Below, in pieces: positions 36,561 through 50,149 of a stretch of DNA of 64,000 nt. Position numbers and translations under genes: made by a program. A model generated the notes under the pieces. It made no database searches. It worked only from the letters and a program-made list of their open reading frames with translations, and was not told the DNA's origin. Each line of letters starts with the position of its first letter. The first letter of the stretch is position 1. Source of the stretch: Holacanthus passer (taxonomy: Eukaryota > Chordata > Actinopteri > Pomacanthidae); NCBI GenBank assembly GCA_025331565.1, contig JAFREQ010000068.1:1488001-1552000 (forward strand). Reading direction: 5' to 3'.

Positions 36561-37639
36561 AGGCTCAGTTCCCTGAGTGGCTAACCAACACACTAATGCT
36601 TAGATTAGACTTAATTATGTACTGTCAAATCCAGATTTGATTTTCCCTTTGTTAAACATTTATTTATCCTAGTAGTGGGTAATATAAATGAAACAGTACA
36701 TAATATATTATATGTATCCTTTGTCCTATAACTTTTGATTCGGGATTTATAAATACAATTCAGTTGACGTATTATTAGCATTTGACATTGCAGGTAGTAA
36801 TACTTGAAGAAAAATGGTGAGTATCTGCTCTCTAAATTAAAGCACTCAACCACAACACAACCATCTCAAAACTGTTTTAAGATATTAAATAACTGAATAT
36901 CTATATGTCTGACCAGAAACAATGATAAGGGGAGACTGTACAGTTACAGGATGTCTATCCACATCACAATACAGAACAGGGTTTTTACTGTAACAAAACA
37001 CAATGGAAGACTGTCTCTCCAGAGGACAGGCTTACAAAAAAGGTTTGATATAAAACTCCTGTTTTTAGAAAATAAATCCAGAAAGTGTCATGTTGGAGTC
37101 ATTCTTTTCATAATAACCCTCTCTTGTGTGTGTGTGTGTGTGTGTGTGTTATGTCATGTCACATCACGCTAAATGAAGAGACAGACATTTGGGATCTCTG
37201 ACAGAAGCTAATGCGTGGACTGTGCTGTTGTTTGAAGCGTATGTTTTCCCAGCGGACTGCCTTGATTCTTAACATTTCTGCTCTACATTTTTTTTATATT
37301 ATAAGACATTCAGCTCTCTCCCCAAGTGACTCCAGTCCCAAGTGGTTAAAATGACTGAGCAGGGATTTAGTGTCTCTCTCGAGGATAATCTCTGACTTTC
37401 CAGTTACTGAATGGTCTCTGTAACCTTCTCCACCTCATAGCCTATACATAAGGTTAGGCTAAAGCAAACAGATTATGAGACCTGAAAAACTGAGTAGATC
37501 AACAGACTCAGATAGGTAATATTGATTTTTTTTCAGACTGTGACGTGTGTACAAACCAGTGCTTGCTTAGACCTACAGTATGTGTTGCAATCAATAAGTT
37601 AAGCTAAAAATACTATTAAAATCAATTATTACCCCTCGG

Positions 37640-37930
37640 TGTAAGCTACTGTTGATGATCAGCGAGAGGAGAGAAGCATGGATGAAAACCAAGCTGACAT
37701 ATTGATCTGTGAGCTTAATCGATGGTTGAGGAGAGCCTACACTACTTGGCAAACAAATGTCTGTCTTCATTGACTCATATCTCTGTCTAAATAGCCATCA
37801 TGAGCTACCATTACTGGGTCAACGGGGAAGGGTATTAGATCATTGGCAAACTGATTAAGTTAACTGTTTGTCAAGCCTCTGACAAACAGGATTGTCGCAA
37901 ACCGTTTCACAGAGAACACAAGCAGAGATG
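37640..37930. promoter_or_regulatory. Candidate conserved non-coding element
   Basis: Unique sequence with a perfect 10-bp inverted repeat, ctgtttgtca (37864-37873) and tgacaaacag (37880-37889), separated by 6 nt. It also has gagcttaatcgatgg. The two TGACA cores match MEIS/TGIF-type sites. Inference only. Confidence 0.3.
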
Positions 37931-38534
37931 TAAACAACAGTAACAGTGACATGATTTTTAAATGACAGGTTCAGATCCTATAAACTCCACATTAATACAG
38001 TGCTCACATGTCAGTATGAACGTTGACTATTAATTTGTTCTGCCATTACTGGTGATTCTTCACTCTACTTTAAAAATCTACAATCTTTGTTCTGTGCAAA
38101 AAATGTAACCCAAAGATTGGCTGTAACTCAAGTTTAAGTCTAAGTTAAGAGAAATCCTCTGCTTACCGCAATCCCTGTTCTCTATCATAGTGAATGAAAC
38201 ACATAAACAATTGCACAAAAATAGTCTGTATATTCAATATTGAAATAAGAGAGACATTCCCTTTGTTGCTCTATTACTCAAGAGCTCAACCTAGTGGTCG
38301 GGACCATAAAATGAAAGAACAAAAATGTTGTTTAATTTGTGAATTACTAGATATTTTGACCTATTCTGGCTTCAAAATACAAGCTCCAATACAATCCAGG
38401 AAGGAAGATTCACTTTCTGGCTGAACATAAACAGCAAGTAATGAGAGGTCCCAAGTCGAAATAGCTTTATTTTAAGCCAAAAAGGTTCAACACAATTACT
38501 GTGGGACATAAAATTACAGATGATATAGTCTGAT

Positions 38535-38713
38535 TATAGTGCTGCAACAAATGATTCATTGTCGATTAATCTGTTTGTTATTTTCTAGATTAATTGTCAA
38601 TAAAAGACAAAGGAAACCAGAAAACATTGATTTTTTTTTAAAAAATATGACATAAAATGATTAATCAGTTATCAAAATCAACCACTTAAACAACTAATTG
38701 GTGCAGCTCTAAC
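38535..38713 (+). mobile_element. Palindromic MITE, family C (short form)
   Basis: Starts tagtgctgcaacaaatgatt and ends actaattggtgcagctctaa, which are inverted versions of each other. Length is about 180 bp, so the middle part seen in the copy at 29144 is deleted. Confidence 0.65.
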
Positions 38714-39375
38714 TGTGTGCAATCTGACTCAAGAAATCCAAATCGATTACTGCTCTCTCCTTCTATCAAGTACAAAATCCAGCGTTAGCCAAATTAAGTG
38801 AGTATCTTCCAAGTTGTTTTAGTAAAAAAAAAAAAAAAGTCCTCTTTATGCTTCCTTTCTGAGCCAGGGCAGAGAGATGAACTTAACTGCTTTACTTGAC
38901 GGGTTTAGACTGCTGAAACATCATTTTAGCTTTGGCTGAACTTAAGTATAGATTTTTTTCAAAGAACAAGGACATCTTTAAAAATCGCACTAGGACTAGA
39001 TCGCTTCATGGACAGCATATGGAGAAGAGAAATGATTACTGCAACCACCAAGTCTGTGATCGTACATATGGCATGAGTATTGTATTAAGTCTGAAATCTG
39101 AATCTGTCATGATATGAGACCAAAGCCAGTGAGTTTGCATATTGGCAACAACACAAAATACTGTATACAGTACATCTAATGGCCCAAAATAGTGGAGAAA
39201 GGGTTAAAAAACACCCAGCATATATTCAGGCACACTTACACATAGACATACTGGGGCCCGCACTCAAAAGTGTACACACACACATGCATGCTCACACTCG
39301 CTCAAACACACACCAGAATGTGGGAATCACTGCCCAGAACATGAAATATTCATCAGTCATAAAACTTTAATTCAA

Positions 39376-39427
39376 TCTCTCTCTCTCTCTCTAACTCTAT
39401 CTCTCTCTCGCTCTCTCTCTCTCTCTG
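39376..39427 (+). repeat. (CT)n microsatellite
   Basis: Interrupted CT repeat with ctaactctat and ctctcgctct breaks. Confidence 0.9.
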
Positions 39428-40693
39428 TGTTTCCTGTCATTTTGGGGGCTGCTGTATTCTATTTTGTGAGGTAAACACTTCCCCCACTGCCCCTGCAACG
39501 AAAAACAATAATAGATTTCATTAAAACCCCTTTTGCACAATTGTCCAAACGCACGAGCCAAAGCACATCATTAAGACGCTGCTACATTTCAGATGGAGGA
39601 AACCAGTGTTCACGTAGTTCAAAATTACATTTCAAAAAGGAAAGCTGCTGGGTGGCAAAGAGAGGAGCGGTCCGTGTTTAATACTGTGATGCTGAGTATT
39701 AGAGGTCCCCTGTTATCAAAGTTATGCCACTCAAACCACGGAATTCAAACATAGAGCAGAAAGGTATAATCATACCAAAGCCTCAATATAGTTTATAAAA
39801 AGAAAAAAAACAATAGTATGTATATGTTCTATGTTGTATTATAACACTGAATCTGAAATCTGAAGACCATCAACATTTTAACAGTCAAAATGGGGGACCA
39901 CAGTGGATCCGAGCTTGACCAAAAACAAGGAAAAAAATGTTTGTGTCCCTCAATGATTGCATAAGCTTTCTTATGCTTCTCACTCATTCAGCATGTGTTT
40001 AGCATGTTCTAGTGTCCAAACTCTTAGCTACACATGCTTACACAATGTCTTTCAAAGGTCCAATAAAGGTCAAGACTCTTCTTAAAAGTGTTCAATCTTT
40101 AAATTCACTCATGATGTCAAATTAGCCTAAAAGTCACAAATAAAGCAGATTTTCTGGAAGTGCTTTAAGTACCTAAACCTAAATATAAAACAGTAATCAC
40201 ATTTAGTTGCAGATAGCATAGGGAAAATATATTCAGAATAAATATTTTGCTACTTTGCATAAATATCCATTATTATTTTTTTATTATAATGATGAGAAAT
40301 CTGATTTGGGCAGCATGTGTGCTGCAAACTAGTGTATAAATCTCATTTTTAGGAGGCAGGGTTGTTACATGGGATGCAAAGGGGAAGAAAACTGTGTTGA
40401 ACAGATCTCCTTCATTTTGTGTTTATCGGCTAAAAAATACAGTAAGATCATGTGACTTGTGCACTAAGAAATGCCATGCAGCCTTAACAAGGTGGACCAG
40501 CCTTTCCTCCCTAGTCTTATAACAGATAACAAGCATTGGGCCTGAGAGCACTGCTGGAAAAATTCTACAGTAAACATTGTTTTCTGTGCACAATGCTGCA
40601 AAATGTCACATACATTATTGTGTGACTTCAGTGCCACAGCTGTCATCTCTAAGATGGACCTCATGTCTTTCACAGCTCATCAGAACTGTACTT

Positions 40694-40729
40694 TAGTTAG
40701 TTAGGGTTAGCCCTAACCCTAACCCTAAC
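40694..40729. repeat. Head-to-head telomere-like repeat
   Basis: gttagttagggttag is followed directly by ccctaaccctaaccctaac, so TTAGGG-type and CCCTAA-type units meet head to head. Only about two and three units are present. A repeat 70-100 bp away (40795-40895) contains ggttaggg-like strings, so this may be part of that repeat. Confidence 0.7.
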
Positions 40730-40794
40730 AATAGTAATAAAATAAGCAACATAGTTTTACAGCAGTTCCTGAAATAATCACAAAATTTAATCTA

Positions 40795-40895
40795 TAGCGT
40801 TCATGTAGGTGCACTGGTTAGGGAAAGGTTGTGATTTTGGTTAAATGTTAATAAAAAATGAGTTTGTGAAATAGTCTCTATGGGATTCTTGCACG
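40795..40895 (+). repeat. Interspersed repeat, family A fragment
   Basis: cactggttagggaaaggttg, then gattttggttaaatg, then tctctatgggattcttgcac. It parallels the block at 385-470. Confidence 0.5.
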
Positions 40896-42360
40896 TAGAG
40901 ATGAAAAGATGGGGCAAAAAAAATTTTTGTGCACATGTACATGAGGTCTATAGATTAAATTTTATGACTATTTAATGAACTACCTTGATACTGAGCTGAA
41001 TAAGATGATATGATGAAACAAGCACAAACTCAAATTAATATTTTGAGCATTTGAGTTTTAAAACTAAAGTATGTTATTAATACACAAAATAGACTATTTT
41101 ATCTACTGCCCAAACCTCACAGTACATTTTCCAGGTTTTGAGAGGAAGAAATAACCAAACAAAAGCCAAGAGAAGCATTTTCAACGCCAGCCGAATAGTG
41201 CTGGTAATTTACAGAGGAAGAAAATCAAGATACTGTATGTCTTTGTCTCGTTTTCTCGACATCTGCAGACCAGTTTCGGCTGAACGGACCTCTATCATTT
41301 TGACTTTCCCAGCAGAAATCCGTGAGGGAGAGGAAGACAGAGATAAGGACGAAAGTGTAACAAGAGAGAAAGAAAAACAGCAAAGCAGAAAGACAGAAAG
41401 AGAGAGAGAGACGCATCTCCAGTCACCCTCGTCCAACCTCACGCCACGCGTGGATGGCGACTGTTTGGGCAGAGGGGGAAGCAGGAGGGAATGAGAGGAT
41501 GGGGAGGGGTGGGGGGAGAATCGGAAGTGTTGGGGATGGAGGGGGGTATGTCCCCCCGAGGCCAGCCCTCATCCCCTCTTCACCTCCATCAATAATTCAA
41601 CAGGGGCCACCCCCCAGCCGCACCGACCCCCAGGGCGCAGCTCCGCAGGGAGGACACAACATGCGGAGGAGGAAGAGACAAAGACACCCCCCCATCACCA
41701 CACCAACCACCACACACACCTCGAAAAGTGACCCAAATAGTGTAACACTGAAAAAATGCCAGAAGTCAGTGGTGAGTTGCATCATTTCCCCCGTAAGATA
41801 AGTCAAACTCCAGTCACACATATTGTGAAGGACAAAAGTGGAATATCGTCCGACACTGCATGACGTTGAGTGCTCAACCAGACGCCAAACACTTGATCAC
41901 GGGATCCTCATAGAGTGAATTAACAGCTCACACAAACAGACACGCACGCACACACACACACAAACACAAACAAACACACACAAACACACACACGCAGTGA
42001 GTGTGACTCAGACTCCTGGTGAGCCAGAATCAATGGTAATGAGCATCGCTTTGCGCTGTTTGGCCTCTGATAATCGAGCTCTGATCTAAAAGAGGCAGTG
42101 ATACCTGCTAGGATCTCAGCAGCTCACCTGAGGGAGGGGTGGGTTATGGGGCTTTAGGAGCCACTGGTTTTGTACTTTAAAATTAATCAATTCAACTCAC
42201 TGCAATACAACTACATACGACAAAAATTAAACAGGGTACCACATTGCCACACGGGTGTGCATCTATTTTTTCCTAAAATCATTAACAAAGTACATTTGGA
42301 TAAAATGTAATGCCGATCGGAATACATTTTTAATTTTCATACTACACATGCAGGCATCTA

Positions 42361-42500
42361 AAATGTTCACTGCCAACATTTTGTATTTGGTTTCTCGACC
42401 ATATCTGCTTGTGGCAACTAAAGCCTGATTTTAGTCAACTAAAACACTTGTTTGGTGAGGGGAGCCTTTAAAAATACAATCTGAGAAGCCCCTTCTTGTG
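42361..42500 (+). repeat. Interspersed repeat, family A copy
   Basis: aaatgttcactgccaacatt, atatctgcttgtggcaacta and acacttgtttggtgagg align with 268-355. Confidence 0.55.
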
Positions 42501-42599
42501 ATGAGGAGTGTAATAAGTAGGCAGTGCCTCATTTCACAAGCACGTAAGGTGCACTGGCCAGCTATTTACAATTTGCTCATTCAAACACACACTCACACC

Positions 42600-42775
42600 A
42601 ATGGCAGCAAGCTACCACACAAAGCACGGGTCTAATCATCAGGAGCAATTTGGTGTTCAGTGTCTTGGTGGAGGATACTTGTACATGTTGACAGGGGGAG
42701 CTGGTGATCGAACCGCCAACCCTGCAATTAGCGAACAACTCACTGTACCTGCTGGGCAACAGCCGCCCAGTTATC
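42600..42775 (-). repeat. tRNA-derived SINE
   Basis: gttcagtgtcttggtggagg, gggagctggtgatcgaaccg, ccaaccctgcaattagcg and gggcaacagccgcccag read in reverse as a fish SINE with an intact-looking B-box region (gttcgatcacc). Confidence 0.65.
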
Positions 42776-43418
42776 TGTATAAGAATGCAATTCATTGTTA
42801 CAGTATTTTTAGCTGGATATAGCACAAGGGACTCACTAAAATACAGCTGTAGTGTAAGAATTGGTACTACAAGCTAAAATCATGTAATTTTTGGGCCATT
42901 TATTGTCAAAAAGGTATACACAAAAGAATGAGCCAACAAGATGAACAAGTCATTATTCGTAGCAGTTTGACTTGTGAATTTCTCACCTGATTTGGGAAGC
43001 TGTTACTACCATTGTGAGTGTGTGTGCGTGCACGTCTGTGTTGAAAGAGTTATTGAGGGATGAAAAAGCGCCACATAAACATTTAATACCTTAAGTAAAG
43101 CGGTGCAGGCCCTTTCATAGACTATGGAGACTGATGGGTCTCCACCACACTGTATTATATATAAATATGGATTTCTCCAAGTGTCAATAACTTTGCACTG
43201 TGAACGTGTGTGTGTGTGTGTGTTTTTGTACATATGCCAACACTTTTTCCACTGCTTCTTTGTATCTGAGACCAGGTGTGCCCTCACTCTGATTTTGTGT
43301 GTGTTTGTGTGCTTGCAGCTGCATGTGTGTATGCTTACAAGAACTCTTTCACTATCCCGCTTGTGTGTTGCGTATCAGCATGAACTTACTCTCGCTTTTA
43401 GTGTGTGTATGTATATGA

Positions 43419-43420
<2 letters not shown>

Positions 43421-43467
<47 letters not shown>
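43421..43467 (+). repeat. (TG)n microsatellite
   Basis: Uninterrupted 47-nt GT run inside a TG-rich stretch (43200-43470). A (CT)n run follows at 43559-43594. Confidence 0.95.
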
Positions 43468-43468
<1 letters not shown>

Positions 43469-43558
43469 TGTACATACACTGCATGTTTTCCAGGTGGAAT
43501 TCTTCTTCTACTCTCCAGTGTGTGGATGAAAATGCTATTCATTATTGATAAAACTTTC

Positions 43559-43594
<36 letters not shown>
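43559..43594 (+). repeat. (CT)n microsatellite
   Basis: CT run with one GT interruption. Confidence 0.9.
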
Positions 43595-44529
43595 GAGCCC
43601 ATCTTCTTGACCTTTCTGGAATGTTCTACTGTTAAAAGCTCATGTTGCACTTCACTCTTCATTTTTTCATGAACTGCATGTTTGTCATCATGACTTGTAG
43701 CAAACATTCACAAATTCCATTTCAGCAAAACAAATTGCAGATGTGTTGGGGAAGGGACCTCATGGGAAAAGTTTCCCAGGATATTTTAAATGCAATTTCA
43801 TGTTTATTTCATTTAATACAAAATGTAGGGAAAATGTTGGAAACTAAATTTCAACAGTTTTAATGAACACTATAATTTACAAAATGCTGCACATTTTTTT
43901 TGCTCTTTAAAAGGGAACAGATTTAAATCCCCCCCTCCAAAAAAATCACATTGTTACACAGAATTTGGATTGTTGTATATTTTATATGTGCAATATGTAC
44001 TATTTCTAAACAAAACAAATATCTAGTTATTAGTTCCCTCCTCTCCACCATGTACACACAATATCTGTCAAACCTTTTTGAAGCGACAAACAAGATAATC
44101 AGTATAAGTGTGATCTTTATTTGGATGGAAATTCATTTTGCACAATTGCAACATTTTTCTGTCAATAAAAATTACCGCCTACTACAAACTGCCATACTGA
44201 CTGCATTTACCATCTAACTGCCATGTAACACATATACGTTAACATGGACTGCACAACTTTAGAGAGATACACATACATACTGTACATATACAATAATTAG
44301 CAGGTAAGATAGACAAAAAAAAGATGGAGGAAGATGAGGAAGGAGAAAACAGAAGAGGAGAATAGAGGGTGGAGTGAGACTGACTAGCAGAAGCAGGGAA
44401 AAAGAAGACGAAAGTTGAGAAGAGAACAAAGAGCAAGAGGAGAAGGAGGGAGAAAGACGAAGCGAACGTAGGAGAGAAAAAGACGGAGAAAAGGTGAGGA
44501 AGGAGGAATAGAGGGAAAAGATGATGGAA

Positions 44530-44770
44530 GCAGAGGAGGGTTGTTTGCGACATCTATTGTTTCTCAAACTGGAAGGGGAAGCTGGTTTTGTTTTGCTCCG
44601 GGGCACACAGTGTGTCGAGAAACAGGAAGCCAGGGGACCTGCCCATCCTCGCGGACAGCTGGTGCCCTCCGATAGCTGTTCCCCCCTTCCTGTTGGCTAG
44701 ATACAATGGTTCCCACCCTGATCCAGGCCACCTGGAAACCAACACTACTGACCACTCTCCACATAGTCTG
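44530..44770. promoter_or_regulatory. Candidate conserved non-coding element
   Basis: Unique GC-richer island after a purine-rich stretch (44320-44530). It contains SOX-like strings (ctattgtttct, acaatgg) and E-boxes (cagctg, cacctg). A short open frame overlaps but has no protein family signature. Confidence 0.25.
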
Positions 44771-46700
44771 TAAACTGACTATCATTGCATCACAAATTTA
44801 CTAATAATTACAGATGATACCATGTTGTAGCTGGAGCAGTGGTTTTACAGGCATTTTTTCTACTAGCAATGCTTTTTCTTTTGATAACCGAGGACTAAAT
44901 TTGTTTGAAATTTTTAACTCTGCATTTATTGTAAAGAAAAGTTTTATGCCATTAGTTTTGCATTGTTATAAAAAAAAGTCCAGAACATTTAATAGGACAT
45001 TTTTTAATGGTAAATTATGGGCCCTCCTGCCGGGGGCTAAACGTCATAGCTCACTGCTTCACTGTCATGCCCATAATCCCAATAAGGAAAGGACCTCTCC
45101 AATGTTATTGCTATAAAAACTAGGTCGGGTTCAAGTCCCTTTCTGATAAATGTAGAACTGCAGAGACTTAACTTATTTTCCAATATTAGAGTATTCTTCT
45201 TATTCCTAAACTTTTTCCACACACATGAAAACAAACTTGAGTGCTACTGCTTAAAAACTGTGAAGTCTGTTCTTTTAATGTTTTATGTGTCCTTCATGTC
45301 CTTTGTTGTCTGCACTCAATAAACAAAATTGACTTGGTGCAAGTGAAGTAATGTCACACAATAATATTTTAAGGAGAGAGTGTTCTGTTTTGTTTTGTTA
45401 AAAATGAATAGCAGGTACATCCTAATGCTTTACTTTCACGCCAGCAGGCTTTTTGTGCAAGAGTAGGCGTCAATTATCTTAGATATTGGATATTGTTTTA
45501 GAACGAAAAGGCTACGATTCCCAGCAGCCTTAGAAGAACCCCATTATGTCTTTAAAAGGCCTATCTCTTTCTTCTCTGGTCAAACAGTCCAACAAAAGCA
45601 CTGCTCACGTCTGCGCATGTATATCTTCATCAGACTCTAAGATAAAATGCACGCTGTGCTTACACCCACAGATTCACACATACTGCATTAAAAATTGACA
45701 GGAGAATAACAGAAAGCAAAACTGGATTCACATCAATTCGAGCCTCTATTATTGATTGGCATGACTGCAGAAGGTTGATTAGGAGAAGAGAATAATAAGG
45801 CTATAGAGTTTCACTGCTGTATCATTCTGTCTTTGTCACTTGCTCACTCTGAGCTCACTTTGATTGTAAATTGCTAACAATTTCAATTGCATCAGTTTTT
45901 CAGTTAAACCTGTAATTTGAGGCTAAAAAAGTTACAGTATATCGTGTAATATTCAAAAACTGTTTTCCACTTAGCACAGAGAGTCAGAGCTGTATTTGCA
46001 GCTGGCATGTTTTCTTAAGCTCTGCATGTATAAAGGGAAGTGACTCATTTAAAATATTCATTATCATAAAATGTTTAATATACTGTAACAAATTAAACAA
46101 CAAAATACATTTAATTATTGATGATGAATGCACTTAAAGCATATGATTGAGACAATTCCATAAAACTCCATAGTGCAGTTTGTTTCTATAGTTTTCATGG
46201 TTAAGCCCATATAATGCAATCCACACACTACCCCCATGTTCCTGCTCAACACCCACTGCTATGATTATTATAATGAGCCTTATTAGTCTACTTTTTCTTA
46301 TTATTAATTAAACTGAACAATAACTAGCTATTCTAATAGTTCCTCCAAATGTTACAAGTAGTAACAAGAAAAAAGAGAGGAAAGAAAACATAAACCAACA
46401 GGGAGAATCGTATGACAGGAACACGTCTCTTTTCTTTTGTCTTGCCAATACATTAATGGGACCTGATAGGAGGTTCTCAGCTACACACAGACAAGGTGCT
46501 ACGGCCTCTTGTCATGGGAATCGGGTGACTGCTTCTGATAATTGTTGGTGTCTTCAAAATGAGCTGGCCTCACGCAGAAATTGCCAGGACACGGTAAAAG
46601 ATTGATTAATTATTTGCCATAACAGAGACATTGTAGTTAGAAAGCGTATAAAACAACAAAAATACACCCTGCTGTTAGACTTTTAAATTGATTCCCTCAC

Positions 46701-46750
46701 TACTACTACTACTAATAATAATAATAATAATTATTATTATTATTACTATT
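46701..46750. repeat. (TAC)n(TAA)n(TTA)n palindromic triplet tract
   Basis: actaataat... turns into ...attattatt at 46730/46731, giving a perfect palindrome of about 30 bp. Confidence 0.9.
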
Positions 46751-47704
46751 AACAACAATTCATGGCCAATTTAGGCAAGGTTAAAGGTCACAAGAACGGC
46801 AAACAAATTGCAATAAAAACAAACCACTTTAGTTAGACTAAGTGGAATAGTGGTCTCAAGTCAGAATAGAGGACTGCAACAGGACTGGGATCTCACATGT
46901 CCTACTGGACCCAACATTAATGTTGTGGATACAGGATATTTTTACTATTACTTTTATTTTCTCTATTACTGTTATGTTTACTTTTATTTTTTTATGCCTC
47001 GAGTTGGAGCTTTTTCAGGCATGTATTAAAGATATTTTCAGTTCAAATCTTCTAAAGGTAGCTTATTAAATAGTTTTAGCAACTGCAATAGCATTTCTTT
47101 AGATTCAGAAATATCTATAAGGGCTACATGCGTATTATTTTCCCTGCAGGATGGGGCAGACAGGATTTCAGAACAAAGCATTGTTGCCGGTGTTCAGACA
47201 GCAGAGGGATCGTGGATCTGCGGGTGCAGGCAGTAATGGTCAGGCTGTGTGGACTGTGTGGACCTCTGGTCAAAACTTACTGATGGAGACAGACAAAGAC
47301 TTTTTTGTGTTACTACAGAATCAAATGAGCACCTCAGACTGTCACACAGCCTCATCAAAACCTGTGTGCTGGGAGCTTCACAAAGCTGGTATTTAAGGCT
47401 TGTCTGTCATTCAGAAACCGCCTGTATCCAAGGCCAGAGCACAAAGTTGCATTGCACAGGGTTAGAGACACAAAACTTAGTTCACCAAGCAATAGGAAAA
47501 AGTAATTCACTTATTTAAAAGCTGCTTCATGAACAGCAGGATGAATTCACCTTGCATGGCCTCGTCAATCAGCATCTCTAAACAGTTCTGAACCTTTTCC
47601 ACATACACCCATAAAAGAACTCAAGACTTTCCTCCTTAAAGAAAGGTCCACACACTGAGACTTAAATAACAGCAATCTAACAAAGAATGAAGTAATTCTA
47701 TAAA

Positions 47705-47960
47705 GGTTTGCTGATTTATCAATTAGTTGAATAATCAACAACAATTTTGACAATTACTCAAGCGTGAAAGTCATTTATCTAGCAAAAATGCAAATCTAAT
47801 AAAAAGGAAATGGTTCAAGCCTCTCATATTCAAGGATTCAGCAAGTCCTTATTTTTTATATCATTGTAAACTGAATATCTTTGGGTTTTGGAATGGCTGG
47901 TCAGGCAATAATTAATAAATAATAATCATAAATATTAACTGAGAAATAAAACATTTTTTA
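47705..47960 (-). mobile_element. Degraded MITE, family C
   Basis: tttatcaattagttgaataa, gacaattactcaagc and tgaatatctttgggttttgg correspond to reversed or internal strings of the family C elements. Confidence 0.5.
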
Positions 47961-48369
47961 GGCTAAAGTTAATGTGAAGGATAAACTAGTTGTATAAGAT
48001 CTGTATTAGATGTTTGTTATTGAGATATTACAGACATTTACATTACTTTGCTGATCATATACATTAAAAAAGATTTCTACACCCTCGCAGTGCTTTTCTT
48101 ATGACTCATTGTTTGTTTCTCTGAAGGCTTAGCTGTCATTCAGTCCTCTTTCATACTCTTTGCATTTCTCTCTTCATCATTCTCTCTTTGCCCAATACAG
48201 TTTAACACATAGAAGCTTGATTAGCACATTGTCAACTGTCAGAAATATCATGAAAACACCACAAGCTTAGTTTACAACAGATGGCAGTGTCGAACTATCC
48301 AGGAACAGAACACATAGCAAAATGTTATGGCTACATATTTTGGTTTAAATCTATAATTTCTCTTTCTCC

Positions 48370-48520
48370 CTCTGTCTCTCTTTGTGGCCAATCCTGCGCT
48401 GTGGTTCCCAGGCTCGGCTCGACTGTCAATCAGCAGCAGCCTACATCTCAGCGCTGCAGCTGAGCCAGGGCCGCATCATCCCGCCTGCCAATCACCGCTC
48501 TACACCTTCAATCCATCCTA
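48370..48520. other. GC-richer unique segment
   Basis: Contains cgactgtcaatcagcagcag (PBX/MEIS-like TGTCAATCA) and a second ccaatcacc. CA-rich low-complexity DNA follows (48600-48750). No coding signature; possible regulatory role only. Confidence 0.2.
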
Positions 48521-50149
48521 TGAATCTCTCTGTAAAGCAGCTTCGCACACCACCCCCCACCTCCTCCTTTCAAAACAACCCCCTCCACAGAAGCATTGAG
48601 ATCCGCCTTTAACTCTCAAACCAACACACATTCACTTACACATGCACACAAACATTCACCATCGCTCAAACAGACAAAACACACTCACAATAAGATACAG
48701 ATAGGGAGGCACAGATACACACACATACACAAACAGACAAGCAGGCCGACACTGCACCACTCCCATACCTTCATTTGGGACTCCACCTCTTCTTCTCTTC
48801 ATTCCACCACCCAATTCAATAATACAGCCCCCCTCTGACAAGTCCTTCCCCGAACCCTCAGCTGTCAATCTTTTATTCAACAGAAAGGGAGTCAGATCAC
48901 AGCACTAGACTTATCCTTCCATCTCAGACCTCCATTCAGGTCCTTTCACACAGATACTGTATTAACTCTGTCTGTAAACATCATTTAGATTATGTTTAGG
49001 GCAAAGGCAGAAGGTGTAAACACTGGTCTGATAACATCATTCAGATTTGTAGAGGTCTTGACTCAGACTGACCATTAACATCATTATAAAATTATATAGA
49101 AAGGACACACTGAATAACAACAACATGATGATGCCTGTAGGCATGAGCTGCAGATGGAAGTAAACTTTATGACATGGCTTTATTTTCTTGAAGAAACAAA
49201 AATGATTGGTCAATAAGGGCTTTGTGGTGTGATCCATTTCAGAACTGGGGACCAAATGAAATTCATTAAATCTGCATTCAAATTATTTTTCAACTTAATA
49301 TGAAGTCAAATGACTACGTGTGATGTGAAGGGTGTTATTTGTTGTTGGTGGAGACCAAAACAGATCTATAAAGGGAAGTAAATATTGGACTTACATTTCT
49401 CAGGTGTCCAGAAACGTGACTCCAGAGGGATGACAATGTTACTGTGTGTCTGCTGGGTGTGTAAATTATATTTTCCTATACATTAGCCAAAATAAGAATA
49501 TACGGTGATAATATGAAAAGGATTGTATGTTTGTTGTTCTGTCCCCTAGTGGCCAGAAATTGATGAATGCAGCTTTAAAATCACTTTGAGACAAAAAGAT
49601 GTTATTTTGTTTGTAACAATGAAATTAACTGAGGGCAAAGATGACATATGTGTATAAAAGGTTTGCTAGCCAGTTGGAGGCTGAACACCAAGCATAGCAG
49701 GTTTGTTTAGATTTTACCATGTTTGTTTCAGGCCTGTTTGGAAAAAAACATTTGAATCAATATGCTGTGCGAAATGATTAATGCCTTTCAGTAGAAGCTG
49801 TATAAATGGGACTATGTATAGTGGGCTGATCATTACTGCAGAGTATACCCCTGGTGTGAAACTGCACATATCTTTTGCTAAAAGACAAGACTGTAGCATA
49901 ACATACATTTAGAAATTGTCACAATATGCCAAAGAAATGTTTTTCTGTGTGTATGTGAAAGATATTTTTTGATACAATCAGACTATAACTTGCTAAAACT
50001 GCTCATTATTATTGTAGGCATGTTCAAGATTGACCTAAGAAAAGATGTAAACATTATCACATTTCCAACTGGACATAATGTGTTTTCTGATTAAAAACTT
50101 CCCAGTTTTAATTCACAGCACCAAGTGAGTTCCTTGTTAAGCTTACTTC

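Noticed and set aside
43124..43672. Long plus-strand open frame (182 codons)
   Set aside because: It is made of Val/Cys and Ser/Leu repeats translated from (TG)n and (CT)n tracts, with no family signature or splice context.
45122..45150. B-box-like gggttcaagtcc
   Set aside because: No A-box at the right distance and no tRNA fold; probably chance.
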